DNA from: Paramuribaculum sp900551515
GTDB taxonomy: Bacteria; Bacteroidota; Bacteroidia; Bacteroidales; Muribaculaceae
DNA: 64,000 nt
Reading direction: 5' to 3'
Assembly: GCA_902489785.1 (NCBI GenBank)
Contig: CABUBG010000001.1
Span: 9,164-73,163 of the forward strand
Shown: one piece after another, positions 43,075-52,334 of the stretch
Layout of the letters: every line of letters starts with the position of its first letter
How positions within the stretch are numbered: the stretch's first letter is position 1
The notes under the pieces: model-generated
Told to the model about the DNA's origin: nothing
Seen by the model: the letters and a program-made list of their open reading frames with translations, nothing else
Database searches by the model: none
Translations under genes and position numbers: made by a program

Positions 43075-43632
43075 TCATTGATTTATAGGGTTTAAGTCGA
43101 GGAGCCCCGATGGCAGCGACATTTTTATCGTTCGGTTTTCTGCGTCAATTTCAGTGATGTATTCGTCGGCAAGCGGGATGTAGAGTTGTACTGAATCGGG
43201 TGCGCGTTTATCTTGCGGACTGACGATGAGCAACACATTGCTGGTCGAATCGTCGTAATCTTCAATTTTGCCAATGACTTTCCCGGATTCCGACTCTACA
43301 TTAAATCCGATCAGGTCGGCAAGGTAGAATCCGCCTTCATCATCGGAAGGCACGTCGGGCACATCGCTTTTTAGAGCGTAGATCTCTTTTCCGCAAAGCT
43401 CTTTGGCTTCATTTTCGTTGGTTATGCCGTCGATAGTCAGAAGCGTTGACGAAGAACCCCCGTTTCTGATGCCGGATATGAAGAACGGTACAAAAATACC
43501 GTCGATATCAAGTACGATGCACCGCAGTTTGTCGGGCTTGATATCCTGATCCAGATCGGCCACAATCTCTCCTTTGATACCATGTGGTTTCAAAAGAGAT
43601 CCTACGGCAGCTATTTCAGAGGCTTTGATCAT
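43075..43632 (-). CDS. rimM: Ribosome maturation factor RimM
   Basis: Binds ribosomal protein S19 and helps mature the 30S head. The N-terminal RimM domain has the signature VGSLLKPHGIKGEIVA, and the C-terminal PRC-barrel begins GGFYLADLIGFNVES and ends MSLPSGLLDLN. ATG 43632 (MIKASEIAAVG) is preferred; an upstream GTG at 43662 is possible. It lies between the DUF4290 and hypothetical genes. It is unusual only in that murA, which often sits beside DUF4290 and rimM in Bacteroidales, is elsewhere in this window. Confidence 0.93.
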   Translation of the reverse strand: MIKASEIAAVGSLLKPHGIKGEIVADLDQDIKPDKLRCIVLDIDGIFVPFFISGIRNGGSSSTLLTIDGITNENEAKELCGKEIYALKSDVPDVPSDDEGGFYLADLIGFNVESESGKVIGKIEDYDDSTSNVLLIVSPQDKRAPDSVQLYIPLADEYITEIDAENRTIKMSLPSGLLDLNPINQ

Positions 43633-43671
43633 TTTCCACGTAAATCCATGACTGACCGACACGCCGGCCTG

Positions 43672-44259
43672 TTATTTTTTCTTTTTCTTTTTTCCTGTCG
43701 GCTGAACCGGAATGATGTAATCGCGTAGTTTCATCTGCGAAGAATCGATGCGTATCGCTCCGTGCGACATCTCGGCCATATCGCGGAAAATACGGGCGTC
43801 TTCAACGCCTTCTTTGTTTGCGCTCATCAACAGCTTTTTCATCTGATTGGCAATGAGCACGATCAATTCGTTGCGTTCGTCGCCTTCTTCTATTTCTGAC
43901 GCCTTGGCTATCATGGCTTCGATCGTCCGTCCATACTGGCGGCGGCGCAGTTCTCCGTTGCTGTAGTGCAGGGGAGCGGGGGTGGATTTGAGATAGTCAG
44001 AACGGATTATCTCACACGGATAGTCGATGTCGAGTTTGAAATCCGACATTATCGCAAGATGATCCCACAGCTTGTGGCTGTATTCGCCTCCCGACTTCAG
44101 TTCCGGAAAGAGATTGGCCATCGATGCAATGATCTTATATGCGCAGCGGGTGCGTTCATCGCGGTCCTCAATGGTCTGGCAATAATCGATCATTGACTGT
44201 ATGTTGCGACCGTATTCCGGCAGCACAAGCGGCTTCATCTGAGTATTATATCGTAGCAT
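43672..44259 (-). CDS. DUF4290 domain-containing protein
   Basis: A 195-residue soluble protein that begins MLRYNTQMKPLVLPEYGRNIQ, the signature of DUF4290, a family confined to Bacteroidota. It is helical and ends in a poly-Lys tail (GKKKKKK), suggesting contact with nucleic acid or ribosomes. Function unknown. It is the first gene of the DUF4290-rimM-hypothetical operon and has a good -7 box 27 bp upstream. Confidence 0.88.
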   Translation of the reverse strand: MLRYNTQMKPLVLPEYGRNIQSMIDYCQTIEDRDERTRCAYKIIASMANLFPELKSGGEYSHKLWDHLAIMSDFKLDIDYPCEIIRSDYLKSTPAPLHYSNGELRRRQYGRTIEAMIAKASEIEEGDERNELIVLIANQMKKLLMSANKEGVEDARIFRDMAEMSHGAIRIDSSQMKLRDYIIPVQPTGKKKKKK

Positions 44260-44286
44260 CTTATTCGCTTAATTATATATTTCGGT

Positions 44287-44294
44287 CAAAGTTA
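44287..44294 (-). promoter_or_regulatory. -7 box for the DUF4290-rimM operon
   Basis: TAACTTTG on the minus strand, 27 bp before the ATG at 44259, matches TAnnTTTG. Confidence 0.6.
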
Positions 44295-44381
44295 CGCCAT
44301 TTTTTTTATTCTCACTTAATTTCCCACCAGCTATTTTGCACAATTTCACAATTGCACACACTCGGCAGGCCGAAACGAGAA

Positions 44382-44414
44382 GCTCCGGCAGTCCGTAAGA
44401 GCGGATGCCGGAGC
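44382..44414 (-). terminator. Hairpin terminator after fabG
   Basis: GCTCCGGCA and TGCCGGAGC form a 9-bp stem, with an inner TCCG/CGGA stem. A short T-rich stretch follows on the minus strand. It lies 54 bp after the fabG stop. Confidence 0.6.
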
Positions 44415-44468
44415 ATGAATCAGTTGATTGTCGCTGATCTGACAGCGGAGATATGAATCGGCGGTTGA

Positions 44469-45215
44469 TTACATATTCATGCCGCCGTCCACCTGGATCA
44501 CCTGACCGCTGACATAGCTCGACATATCGGATGCGAGGAATGTTGCGACATTAGCGATATCCTCCACTTTGCCACCGCGGCGCAGCGGAATTTTCTTTGT
44601 CCATTCAGCGCGGATATCATCGGGAAGAGCAGCCGTCATAGCTGTTTCGATAAAGCCGGGGGCGATGGCGTTAGCGCGGATACCGCGTGAGCCCACTTCC
44701 TGTGCGATACTCTTTGCCAGTGCGATAAGGCCGGCTTTCGATGCGGCATAGTTGGCCTGTCCGGCATTGCCGTGAACGCCTACCACCGATGCCATATTGA
44801 TGATGCTGCCCGAGCGCTGACGAAGCATTATGGGGAGCACGGCATTGATGAAGTTGAATGCGCTTTTAAGGTTGACATTGATCACGGCATCCCACTGCTG
44901 TTCAGACATTCGCATCATAAGACCGTCTTTGGTTATGCCGGCGTTGTTGACAAGAATGTCAATAGAGCCGAAATCTTCCTTCACTTTTGCAACCACCTCT
45001 TTGGTCTGATTGAAATCGGCGGCATTTGAGGCATATCCTTTTGCTTTCACACCGTAAGCGGCGATCTCTTCTTCGGTCTGTTTGCCGTTTTCGTCGATTA
45101 CGAGGTCCGTAAAGGCAATATTTGCGCCTTCAGAAGCGAATTTCAGAGCGATCGCTTTACCGATACCGCGGGCTGCGCCGGTGATAAGGGCTGTTTTTCC
45201 TTCAAGAAGTTTCAT
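44469..45215 (-). CDS. fabG: 3-oxoacyl-[acyl-carrier-protein] reductase
   Basis: SDR-family reductase of the fatty-acid elongation cycle, NADPH dependent. The cofactor motif TGAARGIGKA is at residues 12-21, NNAG follows, and the catalytic Ser, Tyr and Lys lie in INMASVVGVHGN and NYAASKAGL. The product is 248 residues, full length. It starts 57 bp after a TetR regulator gene on the same strand, so the regulator probably co-transcribes with and may control it. Confidence 0.93.
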   Translation of the reverse strand: MKLLEGKTALITGAARGIGKAIALKFASEGANIAFTDLVIDENGKQTEEEIAAYGVKAKGYASNAADFNQTKEVVAKVKEDFGSIDILVNNAGITKDGLMMRMSEQQWDAVINVNLKSAFNFINAVLPIMLRQRSGSIINMASVVGVHGNAGQANYAASKAGLIALAKSIAQEVGSRGIRANAIAPGFIETAMTAALPDDIRAEWTKKIPLRRGGKVEDIANVATFLASDMSSYVSGQVIQVDGGMNM

Positions 45216-45272
45216 GTCAGTTTGTTTTGTTTTCTGTGATGATTATTGTTGTATATCTGTTTTTTTCGTTAG

Positions 45273-45872
45273 TCAGCTTTCTAAAGTGACAATTCCATTT
45301 GTTACAAAATCGATAATGTCGTTGCACAACTTGTCGTAGTCCGACGAATCCAACTCCGACGAATTCACCGTGAAATGATCTGTTGTCATAAAGATCAGCG
45401 ACATCACCGACGGAAGTCGTTCGGCCTGCGCTTTGTCAAAAGCTCCTTCGGCAACGCCTTTGTTGAGCAATTCAATAAAAAGCGATTGCTCTTTCTTCCT
45501 TGCCATATCGTAGATGCGCTCGACACGGCGGGCATCACGGCTGAAAAGCGACCGGTAACGGTCGATATGGTTCTTGGGCTTGTTAAGGGTGTCGGAAATG
45601 ACGTCGAAACGCTTTGACATATATTTACGGAATTTCTCCACCGGCGGAAGATCAGAGTCGACAATTGTGCGCAACTGACCTATGATGGCGTTGCTCTCGC
45701 TCTCTACGACAGCATTGAAGATCTCACGTTTGTTTTTGAAATAAGTGTAGATGGTGCGTCTGCCTTTGTCAGAGGCAGCAGCAATATCGTTCATCGTCGT
45801 ATTCTCAACGCCTTTGTTGACAAACAACTGACGTGCCACCTCTATTAATCTGTCGCGAGTTTTGCTTACCAT
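45273..45872 (-). CDS. TetR/AcrR family transcriptional regulator
   Basis: A 199-residue regulator. The HTH is at residues 22-50 (ENTTMNDIAAASDKGRRTIYTYFKNKREIF), followed by a divergent helical ligand domain. In Bacteroidota such regulators often sit before fatty-acid genes; the downstream fabG suggests a fatty-acid-related ligand (inference). A 5-bp palindrome in its own leader may be the operator. Confidence 0.88.
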   Translation of the reverse strand: MVSKTRDRLIEVARQLFVNKGVENTTMNDIAAASDKGRRTIYTYFKNKREIFNAVVESESNAIIGQLRTIVDSDLPPVEKFRKYMSKRFDVISDTLNKPKNHIDRYRSLFSRDARRVERIYDMARKKEQSLFIELLNKGVAEGAFDKAQAERLPSVMSLIFMTTDHFTVNSSELDSSDYDKLCNDIIDFVTNGIVTLES

Positions 45873-45885
45873 TCTGTTTCTGTGT

Positions 45886-45901
45886 GGAATCCTGACATTC
45901 C
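45886..45901 (-). promoter_or_regulatory. Palindrome in the TetR gene leader, possible operator
   Basis: GGAAT-6-ATTCC is a perfect 5-bp dyad between the TAATTTCG -7 box (45915-45922) and the ATG. TetR proteins often bind such sites next to their own gene. Length is short, so support is weak. Confidence 0.3.
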
Positions 45902-45914
45902 GTTTATCAATTCG

Positions 45915-45922
45915 CGAAATTA
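45915..45922 (-). promoter_or_regulatory. -7-like box for the TetR-fabG unit
   Basis: TAATTTCG on the minus strand, one mismatch from TAnnTTTG, 42 bp before the TetR start. Confidence 0.4.
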
Positions 45923-45997
45923 CTCAAAATTTGCCGAATAACCTTACTGTTGCCCGAATTTCTTTGAATTATTGCCGGTAATTAGACTTATTTTTCG

Positions 45998-46005
45998 TAT
46001 CTTCG
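45998..46005 (+). promoter_or_regulatory. -7-like box for the PBP4 gene
   Basis: TATCTTCG, one mismatch from TAnnTTTG, 19 bp before the ATG at 46025. Confidence 0.45.
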
Positions 46006-46024
46006 TCAGCCTAATTTCTTTGCT

Positions 46025-47425
46025 ATGAGTCTTTACAAAACATACCACCGGACCTTCCGCTATATCCCTTTTGCCTTCATCTTCTGCATTTTAGCGGTCC
46101 TCACTCCGGCTGTTCACTCGCAGGGCATCATGCGCTATGCCACTTCGGTCGAAGGCATCGAGGCCGACAAAATAGCCATCTACATCGAAAATCTCCGCAC
46201 AGGCGAGGTTGTTCTCGACGTTAACGGCGAGGAACCTATGATCCCGGCAAGCACCACAAAACTCTTTACGGCCGCAACCGTTTTTCAGAATTGCGACCTC
46301 GATTCACGCTATGCCACCGAGATTCTGACCACCGGTAAATTACATAAAGGTGTACTTAAAGGCAACATAATCATTAAGGCTTCGGGCGATCCCACCATCG
46401 GCTCTTCACATTTCACCGAATGTGGTTCATTGCCCGACAGCATCGTCGCAGCCATAATCCGGCAGGGAATCGAGACAATCGAGGGACGCATTATAATCGA
46501 CAATCCGAAATGGCTCGATCAGGATGTGCCTTCGGGCTGGACCAACGATGACATCAACTATCCCTACGGCACCGGACATCATCCGTTTAACTTCGCTGAC
46601 AACCGGTTCACACTGCGCTTTTTACGCGACAGTTCCTACACGCTTTCCCCCGAGAATCCTTCTGTCACAATCAAAAAGACTTCCTCCAACGCCGGTGGCA
46701 CCGTGTGGCGAAAACGCAACGACGTCATTTACAATGTCTGCTATAATAAAAAGACACCCCTCGTTGTCGACCTCGCCAATCCATCGCCTGCGGGCTCTTT
46801 CATCGCCGTATTGCAGAACAAACTGACCGAAAGCGGCATAACCGTCGAAGAAAAGGATATCAAGAAAAAATCGCATGATCACGTGATCTACACGCATTAT
46901 TCCCCCACGATATATGACATTCTGCGCAGCCTTGTGCTCCGCTCCGACAATATGATGGCCGAAGCGGCGCTCCGCTATGCCTATCCGGGCAAGGATCGCG
47001 AGAAAGCTGCCAAGGAAGAGGTTAAGCTTTGGAACAAACTTGGCATCGACACCCGTGATATCGTGATTGAAGACGGCAGCGGACTGTCGCGAAACAACCG
47101 CATCACGGCTTATGTGATGGCCGATATACTTGCCTGGATGTGCGATAACGACGAGAATTTCGTGCGGTTTTTGAACATGCTTCCGAAAGCGGGCGTTTCG
47201 GGAACCCTGAAATCATTCCTGAAAGGCACTCCCCTGCAGGGCCGGCTATGGGCCAAAACCGGAAGTCTCAACGGCGTGCAGTGCTACGCCGGTTATGCCG
47301 TGGACGCGGTCGGCGTGCCCACCCACATCGTTGTCATCATGGTCAATGGCTTTAAAGGATCACGAGCCGAAGTAAAAACCGTACTCCAGAATCTGCTAAT
47401 TGAAAAATTGTGCGTAAATTTGTAG
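46025..47425 (+). CDS. dacB: D-alanyl-D-alanine carboxypeptidase/endopeptidase (PBP4/DacB family)
   Basis: Periplasmic class C penicillin-binding protein that trims peptide stems and cleaves crosslinks of peptidoglycan. The SxxK motif is STTK with Ser76, the SxN motif is SDN (RSDNMMAE), and the third motif is KTG (AKTGSLNG). The N-terminus is a signal peptide (about residues 12-33). Between motifs 1 and 2 is the long insert typical of S13 peptidases. At 466 residues it is full length. It heads a plus-strand run ending at the coiled-coil lipoprotein. Confidence 0.93.
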   Translation: MSLYKTYHRTFRYIPFAFIFCILAVLTPAVHSQGIMRYATSVEGIEADKIAIYIENLRTGEVVLDVNGEEPMIPASTTKLFTAATVFQNCDLDSRYATEILTTGKLHKGVLKGNIIIKASGDPTIGSSHFTECGSLPDSIVAAIIRQGIETIEGRIIIDNPKWLDQDVPSGWTNDDINYPYGTGHHPFNFADNRFTLRFLRDSSYTLSPENPSVTIKKTSSNAGGTVWRKRNDVIYNVCYNKKTPLVVDLANPSPAGSFIAVLQNKLTESGITVEEKDIKKKSHDHVIYTHYSPTIYDILRSLVLRSDNMMAEAALRYAYPGKDREKAAKEEVKLWNKLGIDTRDIVIEDGSGLSRNNRITAYVMADILAWMCDNDENFVRFLNMLPKAGVSGTLKSFLKGTPLQGRLWAKTGSLNGVQCYAGYAVDAVGVPTHIVVIMVNGFKGSRAEVKTVLQNLLIEKLCVNL

Positions 47426-47443
47426 CTCAAACATCTACCAACT

Positions 47444-48220
47444 ATGGCTATTGAACCGAAAGCATTGTTAGACGATTGCCTTGAACTCGAAGGCCTTATC
47501 GCGCTTATCATCCAACGTGAAAACCGGGTGCCCGATCATCTGTATGATCTCATCGATAGAAAAATAGAGTCGATTAAATGCGACGCTGACTCGCTCCGCA
47601 ACGGCCGGAAGAACCCCGTGACCATTGCTGACATCCCTGTCGCCGATGCCGAAGTGGCCGCATCAGTCGTCTTCGAAGAAAAATCGGATGCCGACGAAAT
47701 GCCGCCGGAGGTTTCCGACCTTCCCGAACCTAAGGAAGAGCCGCAGGAAGAATCCGCCTCGGATACCCCGCTGAAAAATGAACCGTTGTATTGTCCCGTT
47801 GCTCATCGTAAAGCCGACGCCCCGGTTTGTGAAGTGGCTGAAGGTGCGGCCGGCGCCCCTGAGGATGCGACGGATCCCGTGGCTCAGCCCGAAAATGTCG
47901 AAGTTGTCGCTGAAGTAGTGGCCGTTGATGAAGACGAAACCGTCAAAGTGGAATCGCCCGACGTCACCTTCGGCAAAACCGGCGTCGTGATCAACGACAT
48001 CCTTCAGCCCACCACGCTGTCGCTCAATGACCGCTTCCGCTTCCGCCGTGAGCTTTTCGACTACAGCGACGAGGATATGGACGAAGCTATCAAAATAGCC
48101 TCGGCCATGAGCTCGGCCGAAGAAGTGCAGGACTATTTCTACAACGATCTTTGCTGGGACGAATCCGACCCGAATGTCGTTGATTTCATGCGCATTATCA
48201 CCGCGCGCTTCAATAAGTGA
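47444..48220 (+). CDS. Conserved Bacteroidales hypothetical with acidic linker
   Basis: A 258-residue soluble protein in three parts: a helical N-terminus (residues 1-65, EPKALLDDCLELEGLIALIIQ), a disordered acidic linker rich in Glu, Ala, Pro and Val (70-180), and a conserved C-terminal domain (SLNDRFRFRRELFDYSDEDMDEAIKIA through the end). The C-terminal block is one I associate with a conserved Bacteroidales family of unknown role. It starts 18 bp after dacB and ends 9 bp before rsmI. The same acidic-linker style occurs in the membrane-anchored HU protein, but no homology is implied. Confidence 0.75.
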   Translation: MAIEPKALLDDCLELEGLIALIIQRENRVPDHLYDLIDRKIESIKCDADSLRNGRKNPVTIADIPVADAEVAASVVFEEKSDADEMPPEVSDLPEPKEEPQEESASDTPLKNEPLYCPVAHRKADAPVCEVAEGAAGAPEDATDPVAQPENVEVVAEVVAVDEDETVKVESPDVTFGKTGVVINDILQPTTLSLNDRFRFRRELFDYSDEDMDEAIKIASAMSSAEEVQDYFYNDLCWDESDPNVVDFMRIITARFNK

Positions 48221-48229
48221 CCATTATTC

Positions 48230-48949
48230 ATGTCCGGAAAACTATTTATTGTTCCAACTCCGGTTGGGAATCTTGACGATATGACGCCGCGGGCGCTTGA
48301 GACTCTCCGCTCATGTGACCTGATTCTGGCTGAGGACACCCGAACATCCGGCGTGCTTCTGAAGCACTTCGGCATTGACACACCGCTGTTGAGCCACCAT
48401 AAGTTCAACGAACACGCTACGGTTAATACCGTTGTCGACCAGTTGATTGCCGGGAAAAACATAGCACTCGTATCCGACGCGGGGACGCCCGGCATCAGCG
48501 ATCCCGGCTTTATGCTTTCACGCGAATGCCGCCGCCATGACATCCCCGTCGAAACACTTCCGGGAGCCACGGCTTTCGTCCCGGCGCTTGTCAACTCGGG
48601 GCTGCCATGCGACCGTTTCTGCTTCGAGGGATTCCTTCCACCCAAAAAAGGACGCGCGACACGCCTTCAGGAGATAGCCGACGATTCCCGCACCACGGTC
48701 ATCTACGAATCGCCGCTCAGGCTCGTCAAAACGCTGATGCAACTTGCAGAAGTGTGCGGCGGCAACCGTGACGCATCCGTTTCCCGCGAAATATCTAAAG
48801 TGCACGAAACCACCGTCAGAGGCACACTGTCGGAGCTGATAGCGTATTTTAACGAAAACAATCCCCGTGGCGAAATCGTTATTATTGTCGGCGGTAAGAC
48901 CAAAGAAGAATCCGCCGTTCATAAGAATAAATATAAAAATGACGATTAA
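48230..48949 (+). CDS. rsmI: 16S rRNA (cytidine(1402)-2'-O)-methyltransferase
   Basis: Methylates the 2'-O of C1402 in 16S rRNA with S-adenosylmethionine. The tetrapyrrole-methylase fold is shown by FIVPTPVGNLDDMTPRALETL at the start, AEDTRTSGVLLKHFGI, LVSDAGTPGISDPG and the C-terminal GEIVIIVGG. At 239 residues it is typical. It follows the hypothetical gene by 9 bp and precedes a lipoprotein gene by 11 bp. Confidence 0.95.
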   Translation: MSGKLFIVPTPVGNLDDMTPRALETLRSCDLILAEDTRTSGVLLKHFGIDTPLLSHHKFNEHATVNTVVDQLIAGKNIALVSDAGTPGISDPGFMLSRECRRHDIPVETLPGATAFVPALVNSGLPCDRFCFEGFLPPKKGRATRLQEIADDSRTTVIYESPLRLVKTLMQLAEVCGGNRDASVSREISKVHETTVRGTLSELIAYFNENNPRGEIVIIVGGKTKEESAVHKNKYKNDD

Positions 48950-48960
48950 CTGATTAAATT

Positions 48961-49839
48961 ATGCTGAACAAACATTTTATCATCATTCCTGTTTTAACCC
49001 TCGCAGCCGCCGTTTCCACAGGCTGTAAAGATGATCAGACAAAAGCTGAAGATCAGGCCGCTCAATCGGCTGATGCCGAAGCTCTTAATGCCGCGGCCGC
49101 TGAGAGAGACAGCCTTATAGCTCTGTTCAACGACATCGCCGGCGATATGCAACAGATCAAAGCGATGGAATCTATTGTCGCTGTCCCGTCACAGATAGGC
49201 CAGGACGGCAGTGCCCGAACAATCACTATCCGCGACGACATCCAGGCATTGCGTATCTCCCTTCAGGAACGCCGCACCCGTCTTGATGAACTCGAAAAGA
49301 AATTGGCGCAGCAGAGCGGTAAAAACTCGCAGCTCAGCCAGATGATAACAAACCTCCGTAGCCAGATCGAACAAAACGAAGCAACTATCGCTTCGCTCAC
49401 CGACCAGCTCGCAGCCGCCAACATCACCATTTCGGAGCTCAACACCACCGTCGATTCACTTAACGTAACCGTTGCCGATGCCAAAACCAAAAATGACGCA
49501 TTGCAGCAGCAGACCGAAGATCTCACCAACGAAATCAACAAATGCTATTACGTAATCGGCAGCAACAAAGAGCTCAAGGAACACAAAATCATTGAGAAAG
49601 GCTTCCTTCGCAAGACCAAGATCATGCAGGGCGATTATGAATTGTCCTATTTCACCCGTGCCGACAAACGCACGCTCACTCAGCTACCTGCCTACAGCAA
49701 GAAACTCAAAGTTTGGTCGTCACAGCCCAAGGACAGTTACACCATCACCACGGAGGCCAACGGAAACAAAGTGCTGAAAATCACCAATCCCTCAAAATTC
49801 TGGGCAGCCTCCAACTATCTTATCATTCAGACCGATTGA
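48961..49839 (+). CDS. Coiled-coil lipoprotein of unknown function
   Basis: A 292-residue lipoprotein: signal with VSTGC as lipobox (Cys22), a long coiled coil (residues about 35-195, heptads with Leu and Ile, for example LQERRTRLDELEKKLAQQSG and ITELNTT-like repeats), then a C-terminal beta-rich domain (NKCYYVIGSNKELKEHKIIEKGFLRK, EANGNKVLKITNPSKFW). The C-terminal part is a conserved Bacteroidales arrangement I cannot name. It is followed by a strong terminator. Confidence 0.75.
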   Translation: MLNKHFIIIPVLTLAAAVSTGCKDDQTKAEDQAAQSADAEALNAAAAERDSLIALFNDIAGDMQQIKAMESIVAVPSQIGQDGSARTITIRDDIQALRISLQERRTRLDELEKKLAQQSGKNSQLSQMITNLRSQIEQNEATIASLTDQLAAANITISELNTTVDSLNVTVADAKTKNDALQQQTEDLTNEINKCYYVIGSNKELKEHKIIEKGFLRKTKIMQGDYELSYFTRADKRTLTQLPAYSKKLKVWSSQPKDSYTITTEANGNKVLKITNPSKFWAASNYLIIQTD

Positions 49840-49857
49840 CATTGAGATTCATCATAG

Positions 49858-49887
49858 CGCCGGCAACATCAGTTGCCGGCGTTTTTT
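49858..49887 (+). terminator. Rho-independent terminator after the coiled-coil lipoprotein gene
   Basis: CGCCGGCAAC and GTTGCCGGCG form a 10-bp perfect GC-rich stem with loop ATCA, followed by six T. It is the strongest conventional intrinsic terminator I saw in the window. Confidence 0.88.
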
Positions 49888-50020
49888 ATACTATCAGTTA
49901 CGGCTGCTACCCGCTGTTAATCCAATAATTAGCTGCGTATATCCGAACCATCACTTCAATACGGTTGAAACCTGATGAAAATTGACGGTAAATAGTGGCG
50001 CGAATGCCAAAAAAAATCGC

Positions 50021-50028
50021 TAAATTTG
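50021..50028 (+). promoter_or_regulatory. -7 box for ftsY
   Basis: TAAATTTG, 26 bp before the ftsY ATG, matches TAnnTTTG. Confidence 0.6.
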
Positions 50029-50054
50029 CAAGCTAATTTTTACAACCGATTCCA

Positions 50055-51017
50055 ATGGGGTTTTTCAACAAACTATTCTCAAAAGAAAAGAAGGCGACAC
50101 TCGACAAAGGCCTCGAACGCACCAAAACCGGCGTGTTCGACAAGATCACAAGAGCCCTTGCCGGTAAAAAACAGATCGATGATGATTTCCTCGACAATCT
50201 TGAAGAGATCTTTATCACTTCCGATGTCGGAGTCGACACGACTCTGAAAATCATTGACCGGCTTCAGAAGCGTGCAGCCCGAGACAAATATATCAGCACT
50301 TCCGAGCTCAACACATGGCTGTGTGAGGAAATCACCGGCCTGCTCGCCGAGAACAACAACGACACCGACGAGCCTGATTTCACCATACCGGCAGGCAAAA
50401 AGCCCTATGTCATCATGGTGGTGGGCGTCAACGGCGTCGGCAAGACCACCACGATCGGCAAACTCGCCATGCAATATAAGAAAGCAGGCAACAAGGTGAT
50501 GCTCGGCGCTGCCGACACATTCCGTGCCGCCGCCATCGAGCAGCTCGACGTGTGGGGCGAACGTGCCGGAGTGCCTGTGATCAAGCAGCGCCTGGGTGCC
50601 GATCCTGCCTCGGTGGCTTTCGACACACTTCAGAGCGCCAAGGCAAACGATGTCGATGTTGTGCTTATCGACACGGCCGGACGTCTCCACAACAAGAAAG
50701 GACTGATGGACGAGCTCACCAAGATCAAAAATGTTATGCAGAAAGTGGTGCCCGACGCTCCTCATGAAGTGCTTCTGGTGCTCGACGGCAGCACGGGTCA
50801 GAACGCGTTTGAACAGGCTCGCCATTTCGTTGCGGCCACACAGGTCAATCAACTGGCCATCACCAAGCTCGACGGCACGGCAAAAGGCGGTGTGGTCATC
50901 GGCATAAGCGACCAGTTTAAGATCCCCGTGAAATACATTGGCCTTGGCGAAGGTATCGACGACCTCCAGGTGTTTGACAAAAAAGAATTCGTCGATTCAC
51001 TTTTTGGCAACCATTAA
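50055..51017 (+). CDS. ftsY: Signal recognition particle receptor FtsY
   Basis: SRP GTPase that delivers ribosomes to SecYEG. The N-domain (residues 1-95) has EEIFITSDVGVDTTLKII; the G-domain has G1 GVNGVGKTTTIGKLA, DTFRAAAIEQL, DTAGRLHNK and TKLDGTAKGG, and ends in the conserved GLGEGIDDLQVF. There is no acidic A-domain, as is usual in short FtsY. It starts a plus-strand operon with rimO and menF; rimO follows after 3 bp. Confidence 0.96.
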   Translation: MGFFNKLFSKEKKATLDKGLERTKTGVFDKITRALAGKKQIDDDFLDNLEEIFITSDVGVDTTLKIIDRLQKRAARDKYISTSELNTWLCEEITGLLAENNNDTDEPDFTIPAGKKPYVIMVVGVNGVGKTTTIGKLAMQYKKAGNKVMLGAADTFRAAAIEQLDVWGERAGVPVIKQRLGADPASVAFDTLQSAKANDVDVVLIDTAGRLHNKKGLMDELTKIKNVMQKVVPDAPHEVLLVLDGSTGQNAFEQARHFVAATQVNQLAITKLDGTAKGGVVIGISDQFKIPVKYIGLGEGIDDLQVFDKKEFVDSLFGNH

Positions 51018-51020
51018 ACA

Positions 51021-52334
51021 ATGAGCCGCAAAAAAGTCAACGTGATATCGCTCGGATGCTCAAAAAATCTGATTGATTCCGAGCGTATCATGAAAATGCT
51101 TGCCGACGCCGGATTCACGCCCACCCATAACGACTCTTTCGACTGTGGCGCCGATGTCACCGTGATCAACACGTGCGGATTCATCGGCGACGCTAAGGAA
51201 GAATCCGTCAACACCATCCTCGAAGCCATCGAGGCAAAACAGAGCGGCCTCACCGACCGTATCTTTGTGATGGGGTGCCTTTCGCAGCGTTATCGTCAGG
51301 AGCTGCCCGTTGAGATACCGGAGGTCGACGGATGGTTCGGCAAAACCGACTGGGGCGGCATCGTTTCGTCGCTTGTCGGCAAATATCCCGCCACGGCATC
51401 CTACGACCGCATCATCACCACACCCCGCCATCATGCCTATCTGAAGATTGCCGAAGGGTGCAACCGCTTTTGCTCGTTCTGCGCCATCCCGCTCATCACC
51501 GGACGCTATCATTCGCGCTCGGAAGAGGAGATTGTCGACGAAGTGAAATCGCTCGTCGCCTCAGGCGTCAAGGAATTCAATGTCATCGCGCAGGACCTCA
51601 CCAACTACGGCGTTGACCTTTACGGAAAGCAGCGCATAGCATCGTTGGTCGACAAAATAGCCAACGTGGATGGCGTCAGATGGATACGTCTGCACTATGC
51701 TTATCCCGCCGGCTTCCCCGATAATCTTCTCGATGTGATGTCCCTCCACGACAATGTGTGCAAATATCTCGACATCGCCCTTCAGCATGCATCGGATAAG
51801 GTGCTCGGCAATATGCGACGGCACATCACTTGTGAGGAAACGGAGCGCCTGCTGGACCGAATCCGCGAGAAAGTCCCCGGCATCCACATCCGCACAACGC
51901 TGATGGTGGGCTTCCCCGGTGAAGGGGAGGAGGAGTTCAATGAGCTGATGGAGTTCGCCGCTCGGCAACGATTCGAACGCATGGGCGCTTTCGCCTACTG
52001 TGAGGAAGAGGACACGTATGGCGCTAAGCATTTCTCCGACGACATCCCCGAAGAGGTCAAGCAGAACCGGCTCGACCGCCTCATGGCGCTTCAGGAAGAG
52101 ATTTCAAACGAGCACCAGCAGAGCAAGATAGGAAAGATCTTTAAAGTGATTGTCGACCGTGAGGAACCCGATTATTATGTCGGCCGAACCGAGTTCGACT
52201 CTCCGGAAGTGGATCCCGAAGTGCTCATCGAAAAAACTGCTAAACTTAAAACAGGGGAGTTCTACGACGTTGAGATCACCGATGCTCTCCCGTTTGAATT
52301 AATTGCCAGACCGACCGATGTTTCTGCTCGATGA
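51021..52334 (+). CDS. rimO: Ribosomal protein S12 methylthiotransferase RimO
   Basis: Radical SAM enzyme that adds a methylthio group to Asp of S12. The N-terminal UPF0004 cluster ligands are Cys13, Cys52 and Cys86; the radical-SAM triad is Cys147, Cys151 and Cys154 (EGCNRFCSFC). The C-terminal TRAM domain is residues 370-437. The protein is 437 residues, full length. It lies between ftsY and menF; its end overlaps the chosen menF start by 17 bp. Confidence 0.95.
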   Translation: MSRKKVNVISLGCSKNLIDSERIMKMLADAGFTPTHNDSFDCGADVTVINTCGFIGDAKEESVNTILEAIEAKQSGLTDRIFVMGCLSQRYRQELPVEIPEVDGWFGKTDWGGIVSSLVGKYPATASYDRIITTPRHHAYLKIAEGCNRFCSFCAIPLITGRYHSRSEEEIVDEVKSLVASGVKEFNVIAQDLTNYGVDLYGKQRIASLVDKIANVDGVRWIRLHYAYPAGFPDNLLDVMSLHDNVCKYLDIALQHASDKVLGNMRRHITCEETERLLDRIREKVPGIHIRTTLMVGFPGEGEEEFNELMEFAARQRFERMGAFAYCEEEDTYGAKHFSDDIPEEVKQNRLDRLMALQEEISNEHQQSKIGKIFKVIVDREEPDYYVGRTEFDSPEVDPEVLIEKTAKLKTGEFYDVEITDALPFELIARPTDVSAR

